Source: Sulfitobacter sp. HGT1 (lineage in GTDB: Bacteria > Pseudomonadota > Alphaproteobacteria > Rhodobacterales > Rhodobacteraceae). From it: a stretch of DNA of 64,000 bases. The stretch spans positions 1 through 64,000 of the forward strand of contig NZ_BLWI01000008.1 of the NCBI RefSeq assembly GCF_013282155.1, read 5' to 3'. Position 1 is the stretch's first letter. Each line of letters starts with the position of its first letter. The notes below the pieces were generated by a model that saw only the letters and a list, made by a program, of their open reading frames with translations, did no database searches and was not told where the DNA came from. The position numbers and the translations under genes are program-made. Shown here piece after piece: positions 19,720 through 29,524 of this stretch.

Positions 19720-20427
19720 CTACCCCTTGAGCTGGGTCGATGTATCGTCGGCTTTCACCCGGTCTTCGTCGGGATGCGTGCCCGTGACCAGATAAACGAC
19801 CTGTTCGGCAATCGACGTGACCAGATCACCCATGCGTTCCACGTTTTTGGCGATGAAATGCAGGTGCATGCACGACGTGATATTGCGCGGGTCTTCCATC
19901 ATAAAGGTCAGGAATTCACGGAACAGCGCATTGTACATCTGGTCAACATCGGTGTCGCGCGCGATCACATCCATCGCCAAGGCCGCGTCACGTTGCACAT
20001 AGCTGTCCAGCGCGTCTTTCAGCATCGCCTCGACGGTTTTGCACATCCGCCGGATCGCACCGGTGCTGTCGCTGACTTCGGGCAGTTGCGCCAGAACCGT
20101 ATTCCGCTTGGCCATGTTTTTCGCATAATCGCCAATGCGTTCAAGGCTGGCGCTGATCTTGATCACGCTCAGGATCAGACGCAAATCAATCGCTGTGGGC
20201 GCGCGCAAGGCGATGATGCGGGCGGCACGTTCGTTGATCAGCTCTTCGAGGGCGTCAATGGCCTTGTCCCCTGCCCGCACCTGTGCGGCCAGTTCTTCGT
20301 CGCGGGTTTCAAGCGATTGTGCGGCCAGCCGGATGGCGTCTTCGACCATGCCGCCCATTTTCATGATCTGCGCTTGTACGGCTTCCAGATCGCGGTCAAA
20401 AGCTGAGGCAATGTGTTGATCTGACAT
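19720..20427 (-). CDS. phoU: Phosphate signalling protein PhoU
   Basis: Two hundred and thirty-five residues from ATG 20427 (MSDQHIASAFDRDLEAV); the in-frame upstream sequence is not conserved. Two PhoU helical repeats are visible with metal-ligand-type motifs ISASLERIGDYAKN (near residue 90) and IAKNVERMGDLVTS (near 193). PhoU damps PhoR kinase activity and controls Pst transport. It sits between pstB and phoB with gaps of four and three bases. Confidence 0.95.
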   Translation of the reverse strand: MSDQHIASAFDRDLEAVQAQIMKMGGMVEDAIRLAAQSLETRDEELAAQVRAGDKAIDALEELINERAARIIALRAPTAIDLRLILSVIKISASLERIGDYAKNMAKRNTVLAQLPEVSDSTGAIRRMCKTVEAMLKDALDSYVQRDAALAMDVIARDTDVDQMYNALFREFLTFMMEDPRNITSCMHLHFIAKNVERMGDLVTSIAEQVVYLVTGTHPDEDRVKADDTSTQLKG

Positions 20428-20431
20428 GATA

Positions 20432-21229
20432 TTATCCAATCCGGCCTGTGATATAGCTTTCCGTCCGAGGGTCCTCGGGCGATGTGAAAATCTTGTCTGT
20501 TTCGCCGTATTCAACCAGATGTCCGAGGTGGAAAAACGCGGTTTTCTGGCTGACACGCGCGGCTTGCTGCATCGAATGGGTTACGATCACCACCGAATAA
20601 TCCTGGCGCAGCTCGTCGATCAGTTCTTCGACCTGTGCGGTGGCAATCGGGTCCAACGCCGAACAGGGCTCGTCCATCAGCAACACTTCGGGTTCGGTCG
20701 CAATGGCGCGGGCGATGCACAAACGCTGCTGCTGCCCGCCTGACAGGCCCGTACCGGGCGCTTGCAGGCGGTCTTTGACCTCGTTCCAGATCGCCGCACG
20801 TTTCAGCGCACGTTCAACGATTTCATCCAGCTCTGTTTTGTTGCGGGCCAGACCGTGGATGCGTGGGCCGTAAGCGACGTTATCATAGATGGATTTCGGG
20901 AACGGGTTCGGCTTTTGGAACACCATCCCCACCTTGGCGCGCAGCTGTACGGGGTCGACATTGCGGTCATAGATGTCTTCGCCATCAATCAGGATGTCCC
21001 CTTCGACGCGGCAGATATCAATCGTGTCGTTCATCCGGTTGATACAGCGCAAGAACGTCGACTTGCCGCAGCCGGACGGGCCGATAAAGGCGGTGACCGT
21101 CTTATCCTGAATCTCGACCGAGACATCCTTGATGGCGTGGTTTTCGCCGTAATAGACCTGTACGTTACGGGCCGAGATTTTGATCTTGTCTGTCGTCACG
21201 TCGACCTCCGGAATATAGTTATCTTTCAT
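20432..21229 (-). CDS. pstB: Phosphate ABC transporter ATP-binding protein PstB
   Basis: Two hundred and sixty-five residues. Walker [10 protein letters not shown], the phosphate-specific Q loop [11 protein letters not shown], signature LSGGQQQR and Walker [13 protein letters not shown] are all intact. ATG 21229 is chosen because GGTAAGG precedes it; ATG 21244 is an alternative that adds five residues. It powers PstCA high-affinity phosphate uptake at the inner membrane. The gap to the pstA stop is 16 bases. Confidence 0.96.
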   Translation of the reverse strand: MKDNYIPEVDVTTDKIKISARNVQVYYGENHAIKDVSVEIQDKTVTAFIGPSGCGKSTFLRCINRMNDTIDICRVEGDILIDGEDIYDRNVDPVQLRAKVGMVFQKPNPFPKSIYDNVAYGPRIHGLARNKTELDEIVERALKRAAIWNEVKDRLQAPGTGLSGGQQQRLCIARAIATEPEVLLMDEPCSALDPIATAQVEELIDELRQDYSVVIVTHSMQQAARVSQKTAFFHLGHLVEYGETDKIFTSPEDPRTESYITGRIG

Positions 21230-21245
21230 AGCCTTACCGCCCATT

Positions 21246-22583
21246 CTACCAGCGCCGCTCGAACCTGCGCCGCAGCATGACGGCAATGGCGTTCATGGTC
21301 ACAAGGAACACCAGCAAGATGATGATCCCGCCCCAGGCCCGCTCATAGAAGGCAGGGTCGGCACGTTTGGCCCATTCATAGATCTGCGCTGGCATGGCCG
21401 AGTTCGGGTCCATCAGCCCCGATGCGATCCCGTCTGGCGGGTTCGATGCGATGAAGCCCACCATACCGATCAACAACAAGGGCGCGGTTTCACCCAAGGC
21501 CTGCGCCAGACCGATGATCGTTCCCGTCAGAATGCCCGGTGCGGCCAAGGGCAGCACGTGGTGGAACACCGACTGCATCTTTGACGCCCCTACCCCCAAC
21601 GCCGCATCGCGGATGCTGGGCGGGACGGATTTCAGCGATGCACGGGTCGAGATGATGATCGTGGGCAAGGTCATCAGCGTCAACACCAGCCCGCCCACCA
21701 AGGGGGCGGAGTTTGGCAAATGCATGTAGTTGATGAACACGGCCAGACCCAGAATACCGAACACGATCGACGGCACCGCCGCGAGGTTCGAGATGTTCAC
21801 CTCGATGATATCGGTGATCAGGTTCTTGGGGGCGAATTCCTCAAGATAGATCGACGCGGCCACACCGATGGGCAGCGCCAGCGCCAGCACCACCAGCATC
21901 ATGAACAGCGACCCGATCATCGACACGCCCATGCCAGCAGCCTCTGGCCGGGCATCGGATGCGTCGGCACCGGTGATGAACGCAAGGTTAAAGCGCTTTT
22001 CCAGGGCACCGTCCTTGACCAGCGCATCGACCAGATCCAGCTGAGCGGCGTTGATATTCTTGTCGTTGGCGATGCTTTCGCGGGTCACACGCCCCTTCAT
22101 ATACCCGTCAACGCGGCTGTTGGTCAGGAAGCGGAACTGAACCGACGTCCCGATCAGATCGGTGTTTTCCAGCACAAAGTCGCGCAATTGGGCGGCGGCG
22201 TCCTTGGACAGCAACGCGGCCATTTCCTTGGGTTTCAGATCGCTCTCGACAGCGCTTTCAGCGACCTTTTTTTCTAGCGCGGCAGCCATCAGGGGGGCGT
22301 ATCCAAAGGTCGACACCTTTTTGATGTCCTGCAGATCGCGGTTGCCCTTTTTGTCCAGCTTTGCCTCAAGCAATTGCACATCCAGCGTCAGAAACGTCTG
22401 TTGAAACGCACCTGTCCCGCGGCCGATGATGGTCACCAGCAAGATCACCAGCATCAGCAGGCCCACCGAAATCGCGGCAATGCCATAGGCCTTGAAACGG
22501 GTTTCGGCGCGGTTGCGTTTGACGGTGCGCGCGTCCTGACGCAGCAGCGAATTCTTTGGCGTCGCGTTTGGCATGTCGGTCAT
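21246..22583 (-). CDS. pstA: Phosphate ABC transporter permease PstA (long form)
   Basis: Four hundred and forty-five residues, longer than enterobacterial PstA (~296). One N-terminal membrane segment (about 32-55) is followed by a ~150-residue soluble insert ([17 protein letters not shown] onward), then the permease core with the EAA-type loop [20 protein letters not shown] near residue 315. The insert is typical of alphaproteobacterial PstA. The start overlaps the pstC stop by four bases. It forms the channel with PstC. Confidence 0.95.
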   Translation of the reverse strand: MTDMPNATPKNSLLRQDARTVKRNRAETRFKAYGIAAISVGLLMLVILLVTIIGRGTGAFQQTFLTLDVQLLEAKLDKKGNRDLQDIKKVSTFGYAPLMAAALEKKVAESAVESDLKPKEMAALLSKDAAAQLRDFVLENTDLIGTSVQFRFLTNSRVDGYMKGRVTRESIANDKNINAAQLDLVDALVKDGALEKRFNLAFITGADASDARPEAAGMGVSMIGSLFMMLVVLALALPIGVAASIYLEEFAPKNLITDIIEVNISNLAAVPSIVFGILGLAVFINYMHLPNSAPLVGGLVLTLMTLPTIIISTRASLKSVPPSIRDAALGVGASKMQSVFHHVLPLAAPGILTGTIIGLAQALGETAPLLLIGMVGFIASNPPDGIASGLMDPNSAMPAQIYEWAKRADPAFYERAWGGIIILLVFLVTMNAIAVMLRRRFERRW

Positions 22584-24076
22584 TCGTACTGCTCCCGGTA
22601 TTTGCGCACGATATAAAGCGCCAGCACATTCAGCCCCAGCGTCAGCACAAACAGCGTCAGGCCAAGGGCAAAGGCCACAAGGGTTTCAGGGCTGGCAAAG
22701 TCGGTATCGCCGGTCAACTGGCTGACAATGCGGGTGGTGATGGTCGTCATCGCCTCGAGCGGGTTCGGCGATATGCGGGCGATGGCCCCTGCCCCCAGCA
22801 CCACGATCATGGTTTCGCCAATCGCACGGCTGGCCGCCAGCAAGATCGCCCCCACGATGCCCGGCAGCGCCGCTGGCAGCACCACCTGGCGGATGGTTTC
22901 GGAATGGGTGGCACCCAGCCCGAATGACCCGTCGCGCAAGGATTGTGGCACCGCGTTGATGATGTCGTCGCTCAGCGAGGACACAAAGGGGATCAGCATA
23001 ATGCCCATGACCAGACCGGCGGTCAGCACCGATGTGGCCCCGCTCATCCAGTCGACGCCCAGAATGCCGTCTTCGCCACGCCCGAACAGGTTGACCAGAA
23101 ACGGCCCCACCGTCAGCAGCGCGAACAGACCATAGACGATTGTAGGAATACCGGCGAGGATTTCCAGAAGCGGTTTGGCCACGGCGCGGACTTTGCTGTT
23201 GGCATATTCCGACAGATAGATCGCCGCGAACAACCCGATGGGCACCGCCACCAGCAGCGCGATGATCGAGATATAAAGCGTGCCCCACAGCAGCGGCAGG
23301 ATCGACAGATCGCTATCCCCGCGAAAGTTCGGGGCCCATTTGGAGCCAAGAAAGAAGTCCTGCCACGGGTGCAGCTTGAAGAAATTGATTGTCTCGAACA
23401 GCATCGAGAACACGATCCCAACGGTTGTCAAAATCGCCAGTGACGCCGCGACGATCAGCAGGCTCAGGACAAAGCGTTCGACCATATTGCGGGCGCGGAA
23501 TGTTTTGGTGGTTGCGCGCAATGCGATCAGCAAGCCGGCAATCGCAATCAATGACACGACTGCGGTCATTAGCACTTGCCCCGTCGATTGCATTCCGCGG
23601 TAGCGCTGTGCGGCGGCCAGTACCTCGGCGGTGACATCCGACCCCAAAGCAACCCCCGTCCCCGCAAGGACAGAGCGCACGTCATCCGCCGCCGTCAGGG
23701 CCTTGGCCGCATCCGCCGTCAGCGCGCCGGACTTGACCGCGCCATTCAACCCGTCGGCCACGCGGCGCACATCGCTCATCACCAGATTGACCGAAGACCC
23801 TTCGGAAACAGCACTGGCAGGGATCATTTCAATCACGGCATTCTGGATCAGCACTGGCTGCAACAGCATCCAGATCACCAGCACGAACAAGGCCGGGATC
23901 GCCGTCAGCATCGCGGCGTTATAGCCATAGTAGCCGGGCAAGGAATGCAGTTTTCGGGCGTCGCCCCCGGCCGATGACATCGCGCGGCTGCGCGCGGAAA
24001 CATAGGCAATGCCGGTCAGGATCAGAACCGCAAGAACCAGCAGCGTGGTTGGTGCCACATTTAGAAAGTTGCTCAC
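22580..24076 (-). CDS. pstC: Phosphate ABC transporter permease PstC (long form)
   Basis: Four hundred and ninety-eight residues from a GTG start. Several N-terminal membrane segments surround a soluble region (about 85-160). The conserved permease core begins near residue 255, with PIGLFAAIYLSEYA and the coupling loop PQSLRDGSFGLGATHSE. Like PstA here it is longer than the E. coli protein. pstS ends 115 bases upstream of it, a gap seen in many pst operons where SBP levels exceed permease levels. Confidence 0.95.
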   Translation of the reverse strand: MSNFLNVAPTTLLVLAVLILTGIAYVSARSRAMSSAGGDARKLHSLPGYYGYNAAMLTAIPALFVLVIWMLLQPVLIQNAVIEMIPASAVSEGSSVNLVMSDVRRVADGLNGAVKSGALTADAAKALTAADDVRSVLAGTGVALGSDVTAEVLAAAQRYRGMQSTGQVLMTAVVSLIAIAGLLIALRATTKTFRARNMVERFVLSLLIVAASLAILTTVGIVFSMLFETINFFKLHPWQDFFLGSKWAPNFRGDSDLSILPLLWGTLYISIIALLVAVPIGLFAAIYLSEYANSKVRAVAKPLLEILAGIPTIVYGLFALLTVGPFLVNLFGRGEDGILGVDWMSGATSVLTAGLVMGIMLIPFVSSLSDDIINAVPQSLRDGSFGLGATHSETIRQVVLPAALPGIVGAILLAASRAIGETMIVVLGAGAIARISPNPLEAMTTITTRIVSQLTGDTDFASPETLVAFALGLTLFVLTLGLNVLALYIVRKYREQYE

Positions 24077-24191
24077 GTATGGCCCCCCGGTCGTACCCGT
24101 CTAGAACGGGTTGTCGTATTTCAAATCTTGGCAGTCAGCAGCAGACAACCCGGAGAAGCAGTAACGCTCCTCCGGGTCATTTCAAAGAAGT

Positions 24192-25232
24192 TTAGGAACC
24201 GCCGCCCAAAACAGTTTCATTTGCAACTGTTTCTTGAACTGTGACCAGCTCCGGGTCGGACACAAGGCCGTATTCAGCCAAAGGACCATCAGGGCCCGCG
24301 ATTTCATCGGCAACGAAGAATTCAGCGTATTCTTTCAGGCCCGGGATAACGCCGATATGCGCTTTCTTGACGTAAAAGAACAACGGGCGCGACACAGGGT
24401 AATCACCGGTCGAGATGCTTTCGACGGTTGGCTCGACGCCGCTCATTGTCGCAACGCTCAGCTTGTCTGTGTTGTTCTCGTAGAACGCCAGACCGAATAC
24501 GCCGATGCCGTCTTTGTTGCTCTCGATACGGGCCAGAGTTTCGGTATAGTCACCGTCGATGTCCACGGATGTGCCATCGGTGCGGATCGCGATACAGGCT
24601 TTCTCGGCGGCTTTCTTGTCGTCGCCATTGGCCGCCTTGAACACGTCGAAATCACCTGTGGCTTCACAACCGGCCAGGATCACTTTTTCCTCGAATACTT
24701 CGCGTGTGCCGTGCTTGGTGCCCGGAATATAGGCCTGGATCGGCTGGTCAGGGAAGCTCGCGTTGACTTCGTTCCAGTTCTTGTTGGGGTTTGGCACGAT
24801 TTCACCGTCAACAACGATGGTTTCGCTCAGCGCTTTGTACCAGTCTTCGGGTGTGAATTCGAATGTGTTGCCATTGATATCGGATGCAAACACGATGCCA
24901 TCATAGCCGATGCGCACTTCGATGATGTCGGTCACGCCGTTGGCGGCACAGGCTTCAACTTCGGAGGATTTGATCTGACGCGATGCGTTTGCCACGTCGA
25001 TCGTATTTTCGCCTACGCCTTCGCAAAACCGCTTGAGACCCGCCGAGGAGCCGCCGGATTCAACGACCGGTGTCGGGAAATCAAAGTTTTCGCCAAACGC
25101 TTCGGCGACGATGGACGCATAGGGCAGAACGGTGGAAGAACCGGCAACCTGTACCTGATCGCGGGCAACGGCAGCTGTTGCACAAACGGCGGAAATGGCC
25201 AGAGCGGATGTAGTGATTTTAACGAGCGACAT
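24192..25232 (-). CDS. pstS: Phosphate-binding periplasmic protein PstS
   Basis: Three hundred and forty-six residues from ATG 25232; GAGACA lies before it. Residues 1-22 are a signal peptide ending near AVAR. The mature protein starts QVQVAGSSTVLPYA, the PstS phosphate-loop motif, and contains VVESGGSSAGLKRFCEG. It binds phosphate in the periplasm and delivers it to PstCAB. A Pho box lies about 93 bases before the start. Confidence 0.95.
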   Translation of the reverse strand: MSLVKITTSALAISAVCATAAVARDQVQVAGSSTVLPYASIVAEAFGENFDFPTPVVESGGSSAGLKRFCEGVGENTIDVANASRQIKSSEVEACAANGVTDIIEVRIGYDGIVFASDINGNTFEFTPEDWYKALSETIVVDGEIVPNPNKNWNEVNASFPDQPIQAYIPGTKHGTREVFEEKVILAGCEATGDFDVFKAANGDDKKAAEKACIAIRTDGTSVDIDGDYTETLARIESNKDGIGVFGLAFYENNTDKLSVATMSGVEPTVESISTGDYPVSRPLFFYVKKAHIGVIPGLKEYAEFFVADEIAGPDGPLAEYGLVSDPELVTVQETVANETVLGGGS

Positions 25233-25324
25233 GATGTCTCCTGTCAGCTTTGAATTCTTGACCACCCCCATGGTGATCTGGGTGCAGCACTACGGGGGCT
25301 ACGTTTGGCTTTTGTGACACCAGT

Positions 25325-25342
25325 GTTACAGTTTTATGACAT
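25325..25342 (-). promoter_or_regulatory. Pho box upstream of pstS
   Basis: On the minus strand the site reads ATGTCATAAAACTGTAAC, two 7-bp direct repeats in an 11-bp period, matching the PhoB consensus CTGTCATAWAWCTGTCAY at 16 of 18 positions. A further half-like GGTGTCAC follows on the downstream side. It sits between the phoR stop and pstS, so PhoB would activate pstSCAB-phoU-phoB from here. Confidence 0.85.
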
Positions 25343-25389
25343 GGCAAGAAATCAAAAAGATTTCACGGCCCCGCTGCGCCTGATGCAGC

Positions 25390-26445
25390 TTATGCAGCCC
25401 CCAAAGGCATGTCCAAAGGCAGGATAACCGTGAATTGGCTGCCTTTTCCAAGCTCGCTGGTGATTTTCAGCCGTCCGCGATGCCGGTTCAGGATGTGTTT
25501 CACAATCGCCAACCCCAACCCCGTACCGCCAAGCGCACGGCTGCGGTGGCTGTCGGCGCGGTAGAAACGTTCGGTCAGGCGCGGGATGTGCAACGGGTCA
25601 ATGCCGGGGCCGTGGTCTGTGACCGTCACCCGCACCGCAGGTCCGCGCAACGACGGATCACGCAGGGTGGTTTCCACGTCAACCTCGACGGTTTTGCCCT
25701 TGCCACCGTATTTTATCGCGTTCTCGATCAGATTGGTGAACACCTGCAAAAGCTGGTCCGAATCCCCGATCAACGGCAGTTCATCATCGGCCATGCGAGA
25801 TACCAGCGTCACGTCAGCCTCGACCGCCAAGGGGTTCAGATTGCGCAAGGTCGATTGCACCACATAGCGCAGATCGACCTTTTGCGTGGGCCGCAGGCGT
25901 TCTTCGGATTCGACCCGGCTGAGGGACAAAAGATCGCCCACCAGACGGTTCATGCGTTCCGCCTCTCCGGTCATGATCCCCAGAAAACGGTCGCGGGCGG
26001 GCGCGTCATCGCGTGCCGGGCCGCTCAGGGTTTCGATGAACCCCATCAGCGCGGTCAGCGGCGTGCGCAATTCATGGCTGACATTGGCCACAAAATCGCG
26101 GCGCATCTGGCTGGCCTTGGTCACTTGGGTAATGTCCTGAAAGCTGAGCAAGACATAATCGGTGCCGGCGACCTTACTGACATGGACCTGAAACCGCGTG
26201 TCATTGCCGCCGTTAGTGGCCAGATAATGGGCCTCGCGGGGGGTGCCATCGCGCTGGCATTGTTCCACCGCATCCACCAACGTGGGCTGGCGCAAGACGT
26301 TGATATAATGGCGGTCCAAGGCGGCGGCCCCGACAAGGGCCTGCGCCGCCGCGTTCATCGCAACAATCCGTTCCGCACGGTCAATTGCAAGGGTCGGCAA
26401 AGGCAAAGCCGCCAGCAGATCAGGCAAAAGCGGGCGGATCGCCAT
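25390..26445 (-). CDS. phoR: Phosphate sensor histidine kinase PhoR, without membrane anchor
   Basis: Three hundred and fifty-one residues: a PAS domain (about 10-110), a HisKA helix with VSHELRTPLTALMGF (His near residue 124), and an ATPase domain with N box NLIENAIKYGG and G boxes DHGPGID and GGTGLGLAIV. Classical PhoR has one or two N-terminal membrane helices; here the protein opens directly with the PAS domain and shows no convincing transmembrane segment. It probably senses phosphate status through the Pst/PhoU complex from the cytoplasm. The pst operon follows on the same strand. Confidence 0.9.
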   Translation of the reverse strand: MAIRPLLPDLLAALPLPTLAIDRAERIVAMNAAAQALVGAAALDRHYINVLRQPTLVDAVEQCQRDGTPREAHYLATNGGNDTRFQVHVSKVAGTDYVLLSFQDITQVTKASQMRRDFVANVSHELRTPLTALMGFIETLSGPARDDAPARDRFLGIMTGEAERMNRLVGDLLSLSRVESEERLRPTQKVDLRYVVQSTLRNLNPLAVEADVTLVSRMADDELPLIGDSDQLLQVFTNLIENAIKYGGKGKTVEVDVETTLRDPSLRGPAVRVTVTDHGPGIDPLHIPRLTERFYRADSHRSRALGGTGLGLAIVKHILNRHRGRLKITSELGKGSQFTVILPLDMPLGAA

Positions 26446-26448
26446 GTG

Positions 26449-26970
26449 CTAGACTGGCTTTAGATCGCGGCGGAACCGGCGGGCGTTTTCCTGATAATGC
26501 AGCGCGCTGGCGGTCAGACCGGCAATGGCAGCCGCATCCAGATCGCGCACGACCTTGCCCGGCGCACCCATGACCAGCGACCCGTCAGGGATCACCTTGT
26601 TTTCCGTAATCAGCGCCCCTGCCCCGATCAGACAATTCTTGCCGATCTTGGCCCCGTTCAGGATCGTAGCCCCCATACCGACCAGCGAATTATCCCCGAT
26701 GGTACAGCCATGCAGCATCACCTTGTGACCGATGGTGCAGTTTTCGCCAATGGTCAGCGGGCAGCCCGGATCAGTGTGAAACACGCTGTTTTCCTGCACA
26801 TTGCTGCCTTTGCCGACTTTGATCAGCTCGTTATCGCCACGCAGGGTGCAGCCGAACCAGACTGACGTTCCGGCCTCGAGCACGACATTGCCGATCACAT
26901 TTGCATCGGGTGCCACCCAGGCATCGGCATCTACGGTGGGGCTCAAATCGGCCAGGGCATATAGGGTCAT
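26449..26970 (-). CDS. Gamma-class carbonic anhydrase family protein
   Basis: One hundred and seventy-three residues forming a left-handed beta helix of hexapeptide repeats. The zinc-ligand positions are present: VFHTD (near residue 64) and [10 protein letters not shown] (near 85). Homologues either hydrate CO2 or act as metal-binding scaffold proteins (YrdA/CaiE type). It starts four bases inside the gmk stop and ends three bases before phoR, so it may belong to a yicC-gmk-gamma-CA-phoR transcript. Activity is not provable from sequence. Confidence 0.88.
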   Translation of the reverse strand: MTLYALADLSPTVDADAWVAPDANVIGNVVLEAGTSVWFGCTLRGDNELIKVGKGSNVQENSVFHTDPGCPLTIGENCTIGHKVMLHGCTIGDNSLVGMGATILNGAKIGKNCLIGAGALITENKVIPDGSLVMGAPGKVVRDLDAAAIAGLTASALHYQENARRFRRDLKPV

Positions 26971-27608
26971 TTCGTTTCCTCGAATTCAGCTTGCAACGCG
27001 CGAACATGATCCACCAGATTTGGCTGTTGTGAAAGCCGCAAACGCTCGGCGGTGATAATCGCCTTGAGCCGGGCCTCGGTATCGACCAGATCGTCGTTGA
27101 TCAAAACATAATGGTAGCCATCCCAATGGCTGATCTCGTCCCAGCTTTTCTCCATCCGCAAGGCGATGGTTTCGGCATCGTCCTGACCGCGGGTTTCAAG
27201 GCGGCGGCGCAGTTCCTTGATCGAAGGCGGCAGGATAAAGATCGACAAGACATGCTGTTTCAGCGCCGAATTGCTGATTTGCTGTGCGCCCTGCCAATCG
27301 ACGTCGAACAACACGTCGCGGCCATTGTCGATAGATTTTTGCACCGGCCCTTTGGGCGAGCCGTAGTAATTGCCAAAGACCCGCGCGTGTTCCAGCATCT
27401 CGCCGTCATTGACCATGCTGCGGAACTTGTCTTCGTTGGTGAAAAAGTAATCCTTGCCGTCGATTTCGCCCACACGCGGCGCGCGGGTGGTGGCCGAGAC
27501 GGAAAATTGCAGCGATGCATCCCAGTCACGCAGCTTGCGTGCAAGGGTGGATTTCCCCGCCCCCGAGGGCGAGCTGAGGATGATCAAAAGGCCGCGGCGG
27601 TCGCTCAT
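26967..27608 (-). CDS. gmk: Guanylate kinase
   Basis: Two hundred and thirteen residues. P-loop [10 protein letters not shown] near residue 12, GMP-binding [13 protein letters not shown] near 37 and KDYFF near 50, and the lid region [10 protein letters not shown] near 140. It phosphorylates GMP to GDP. The upstream gene yicC ends three bases away; in proteobacteria yicC and gmk are regular neighbours. Confidence 0.96.
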   Translation of the reverse strand: MSDRRGLLIILSSPSGAGKSTLARKLRDWDASLQFSVSATTRAPRVGEIDGKDYFFTNEDKFRSMVNDGEMLEHARVFGNYYGSPKGPVQKSIDNGRDVLFDVDWQGAQQISNSALKQHVLSIFILPPSIKELRRRLETRGQDDAETIALRMEKSWDEISHWDGYHYVLINDDLVDTEARLKAIITAERLRLSQQPNLVDHVRALQAEFEETK

Positions 27609-27611
27609 GGT

Positions 27612-28502
27612 TTACTCCACATTCTGTACTTGTTCGCGCATCTGGTCGATCACGGCCTTGAGCGCCAGCCCAACCCGCGTCAACGCGCTGTTCTGCGCCT
27701 TTGAGCACAATGTATTGGCCTCGCGGTTGAATTCCTGCATCAGGAAATCCAGCTTGCGCCCGACCGGCCCGCCCTGCACCAGCAGTTCGCGGGCGGCACC
27801 GATATGGGCGTGCAGACGGTCGATTTCTTCGGTCACATCGGATTTGACAGCGATCAGCGCCAGTTCCTGTGCCAACCTGTCCGCATCAACGCCGTCGCTG
27901 TTTTCCAGCACCCGCGCCAGATTGCGTTGCAGCGTTTGGGCCATCTCGGCCTTGCGGTCCTGTGCCATGGCTGCGGCTTGGGTGGTCAGGGTTTCAACCT
28001 CGGTCAGTTGGGCCTGTAACACGATTTCAAGAGCCGCCCCTTCGCTGGCGCGCATGGCGTTGAAATCAGCCAGAACCGCCGCAAATTCCGCCAGCAGGGT
28101 TTTGGCAAGGGTCGCCACATCATCAACCGTATTGGCCTGTTCCAGCACGCCGCGCATGGTCACGATATCGGTCGCCTTGGACGGGGCCAGCGACACGCCT
28201 GCATCCATGGCCCGCGCTTCGATCTGGTGCAGCGCGTCCAGCACCGTATCAAGCTGGGCGGCGTTCACGGTCAGACCGCCTGTGTTTTCATCACGCGCAA
28301 TCCGCAGGTTGCAGGTCACATTCCCGCGCGCGACCGCGTCGCCCAACTGCTTGCGCAACCCCGCCTCAAGCCCGTCCACCCAATCGGGGACACGCAGGCG
28401 CAGATCCAGCCCCTTGCCGTTCACCGACCGCACTTCCCATCCCCAGCTATGGGGGGCCAACGCGCCATTTCCAGAGGCGAAACCGGTCATTGAACGTATC
28501 AT
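27612..28502 (-). CDS. YicC family endoribonuclease
   Basis: Two hundred and ninety-six residues with the family start MIRSMTGFASGNG, and a C-terminal domain ending LKAVIDQMREQVQNVE. The signature near the end, DFLMQEFNREANTLCSKA (near residue 255), is typical. YicC proteins have been shown to be endoribonucleases in other bacteria. Directly upstream of gmk on the same strand. Function here is by family only. Confidence 0.9.
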   Translation of the reverse strand: MIRSMTGFASGNGALAPHSWGWEVRSVNGKGLDLRLRVPDWVDGLEAGLRKQLGDAVARGNVTCNLRIARDENTGGLTVNAAQLDTVLDALHQIEARAMDAGVSLAPSKATDIVTMRGVLEQANTVDDVATLAKTLLAEFAAVLADFNAMRASEGAALEIVLQAQLTEVETLTTQAAAMAQDRKAEMAQTLQRNLARVLENSDGVDADRLAQELALIAVKSDVTEEIDRLHAHIGAARELLVQGGPVGRKLDFLMQEFNREANTLCSKAQNSALTRVGLALKAVIDQMREQVQNVE

Positions 28503-28762
28503 AAAGAGATCCTGTCGGCTGTGGTGTCTTTGGGTGCCTTAAAAGCCAAAGCGCCAATTTGGGCAAGTCGAAAGCCGTGGGGGGCTTCGGGCAAACCCTA
28601 GCAAGAGATTAACCACTTCGTGCGATTTAACTGCAAATTTGTAACGAAATCGCTATGGATATCCCAAGGCGGTGGCAGGCCGTTTCGAAACAACGCTCCG
28701 CGATTGCGATGCCCTGCGGTCGCCTGGGTAAACGAATACAGTGAAAGAGACGAGCCAAATTC

Positions 28763-29419
28763 ATGGATAACGACCCCCAAGACCCCCGGAATATTCTGAA
28801 TATGACAGATTTTCACAGCGGCCACAGTTTTTCGGCAACGTCCCAGGTCGAAGCCTATTGGGATGCGTTGCGTCAGGATCAACTGCTGCCGCGGCGATCT
28901 GACATCGACCCGCGCGGGATCGAATCCGCTTTGGAATATGCCTTTATCCTTGAACGGGTCGCCCCCGGCGTGGCGCGGATGCGCATTGCGGGCAGCCATC
29001 TGAGCGATCTGATGGGCATGGAAGTGCGCGGCATGCCGATTACTGCGTTTCTATCGACCCAGTCGCGCCGCCGCTTCAGCGACATGATGGAGGAACTCTT
29101 TGAGACACCCGCAATCGGCACGCTGTCCCTCAGAAACGAAATTGGCCGCTCCGAAGGGCGCATGATCTTGCTGCCGTTGAAAAGCGACATGGGCGATGTC
29201 AGCCGCATGTTGGGGTGCTTTGTCACCAAGGGCGGCGTCTCTGACGACCCCTGCCGGTTCGAGATCGATAATATCCAGATCAGGCCGATCACGGTCAAAC
29301 GCCCGCAGCCCCAACCGGCAGTCGAACCGGCACCACCGCCAATAACTCCCACCAGCACGCGCCTGGCGGGCGGCAAACGCAGTGTCCCCTATCTCAGACT
29401 GGTGAAATCCGACACATAG
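28763..29419 (+). CDS. PAS domain protein (PAS_5 type)
   Basis: Two hundred and eighteen residues. The PAS_5 pattern of alphaproteobacteria is visible: AYWDALRQDQLLPRRSDIDPRGIESALEY near residue 34, and LERVAPGVARMRIAGSHLSDLMGMEVRG. A Pro-rich linker follows about residue 175. No output domain is present, so it is a stand-alone sensor or scaffold. ATG 28763 may be replaced by ATG 28802. It shares a bidirectional terminator with the DAHP synthase gene. Confidence 0.75.
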   Translation: MDNDPQDPRNILNMTDFHSGHSFSATSQVEAYWDALRQDQLLPRRSDIDPRGIESALEYAFILERVAPGVARMRIAGSHLSDLMGMEVRGMPITAFLSTQSRRRFSDMMEELFETPAIGTLSLRNEIGRSEGRMILLPLKSDMGDVSRMLGCFVTKGGVSDDPCRFEIDNIQIRPITVKRPQPQPAVEPAPPPITPTSTRLAGGKRSVPYLRLVKSDT

Positions 29420-29437
29420 GCCCCGTTTCACAGCGAT

Positions 29438-29468
29438 GTTTCACAGGCACAACGTTTCACAGGCACAA
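29438..29468 (+). repeat. Tandem pair of 15-bp repeats next to the terminator
   Basis: GTTTCACAGGCACAA occurs at 29438-29452 and again at 29454-29468, with a partial third GTTTCACAG at 29424. It is a local duplication in the intergenic space and has no evident function. Confidence 0.6.
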
Positions 29469-29502
29469 AAAAGCCGCGTATCGGGAAGATACGCGGCTTT
29501 TT
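29468..29502. terminator. Bidirectional terminator between the PAS gene and DAHP synthase gene
   Basis: A 15-bp perfect stem, AAAAAGCCGCGTATC (29468-29482) with GATACGCGGCTTTTT (29488-29502), and a five-base loop. A and T runs on both sides serve both converging genes. Confidence 0.93.
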
Positions 29503-29524
29503 CCTTGTCTCGGTTTTCGCAGGC

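Noticed and set aside
24234..25253. A 339-codon open frame antisense to pstS
   Set aside because: It mirrors pstS almost exactly and has no ribosome site or recognisable domain.
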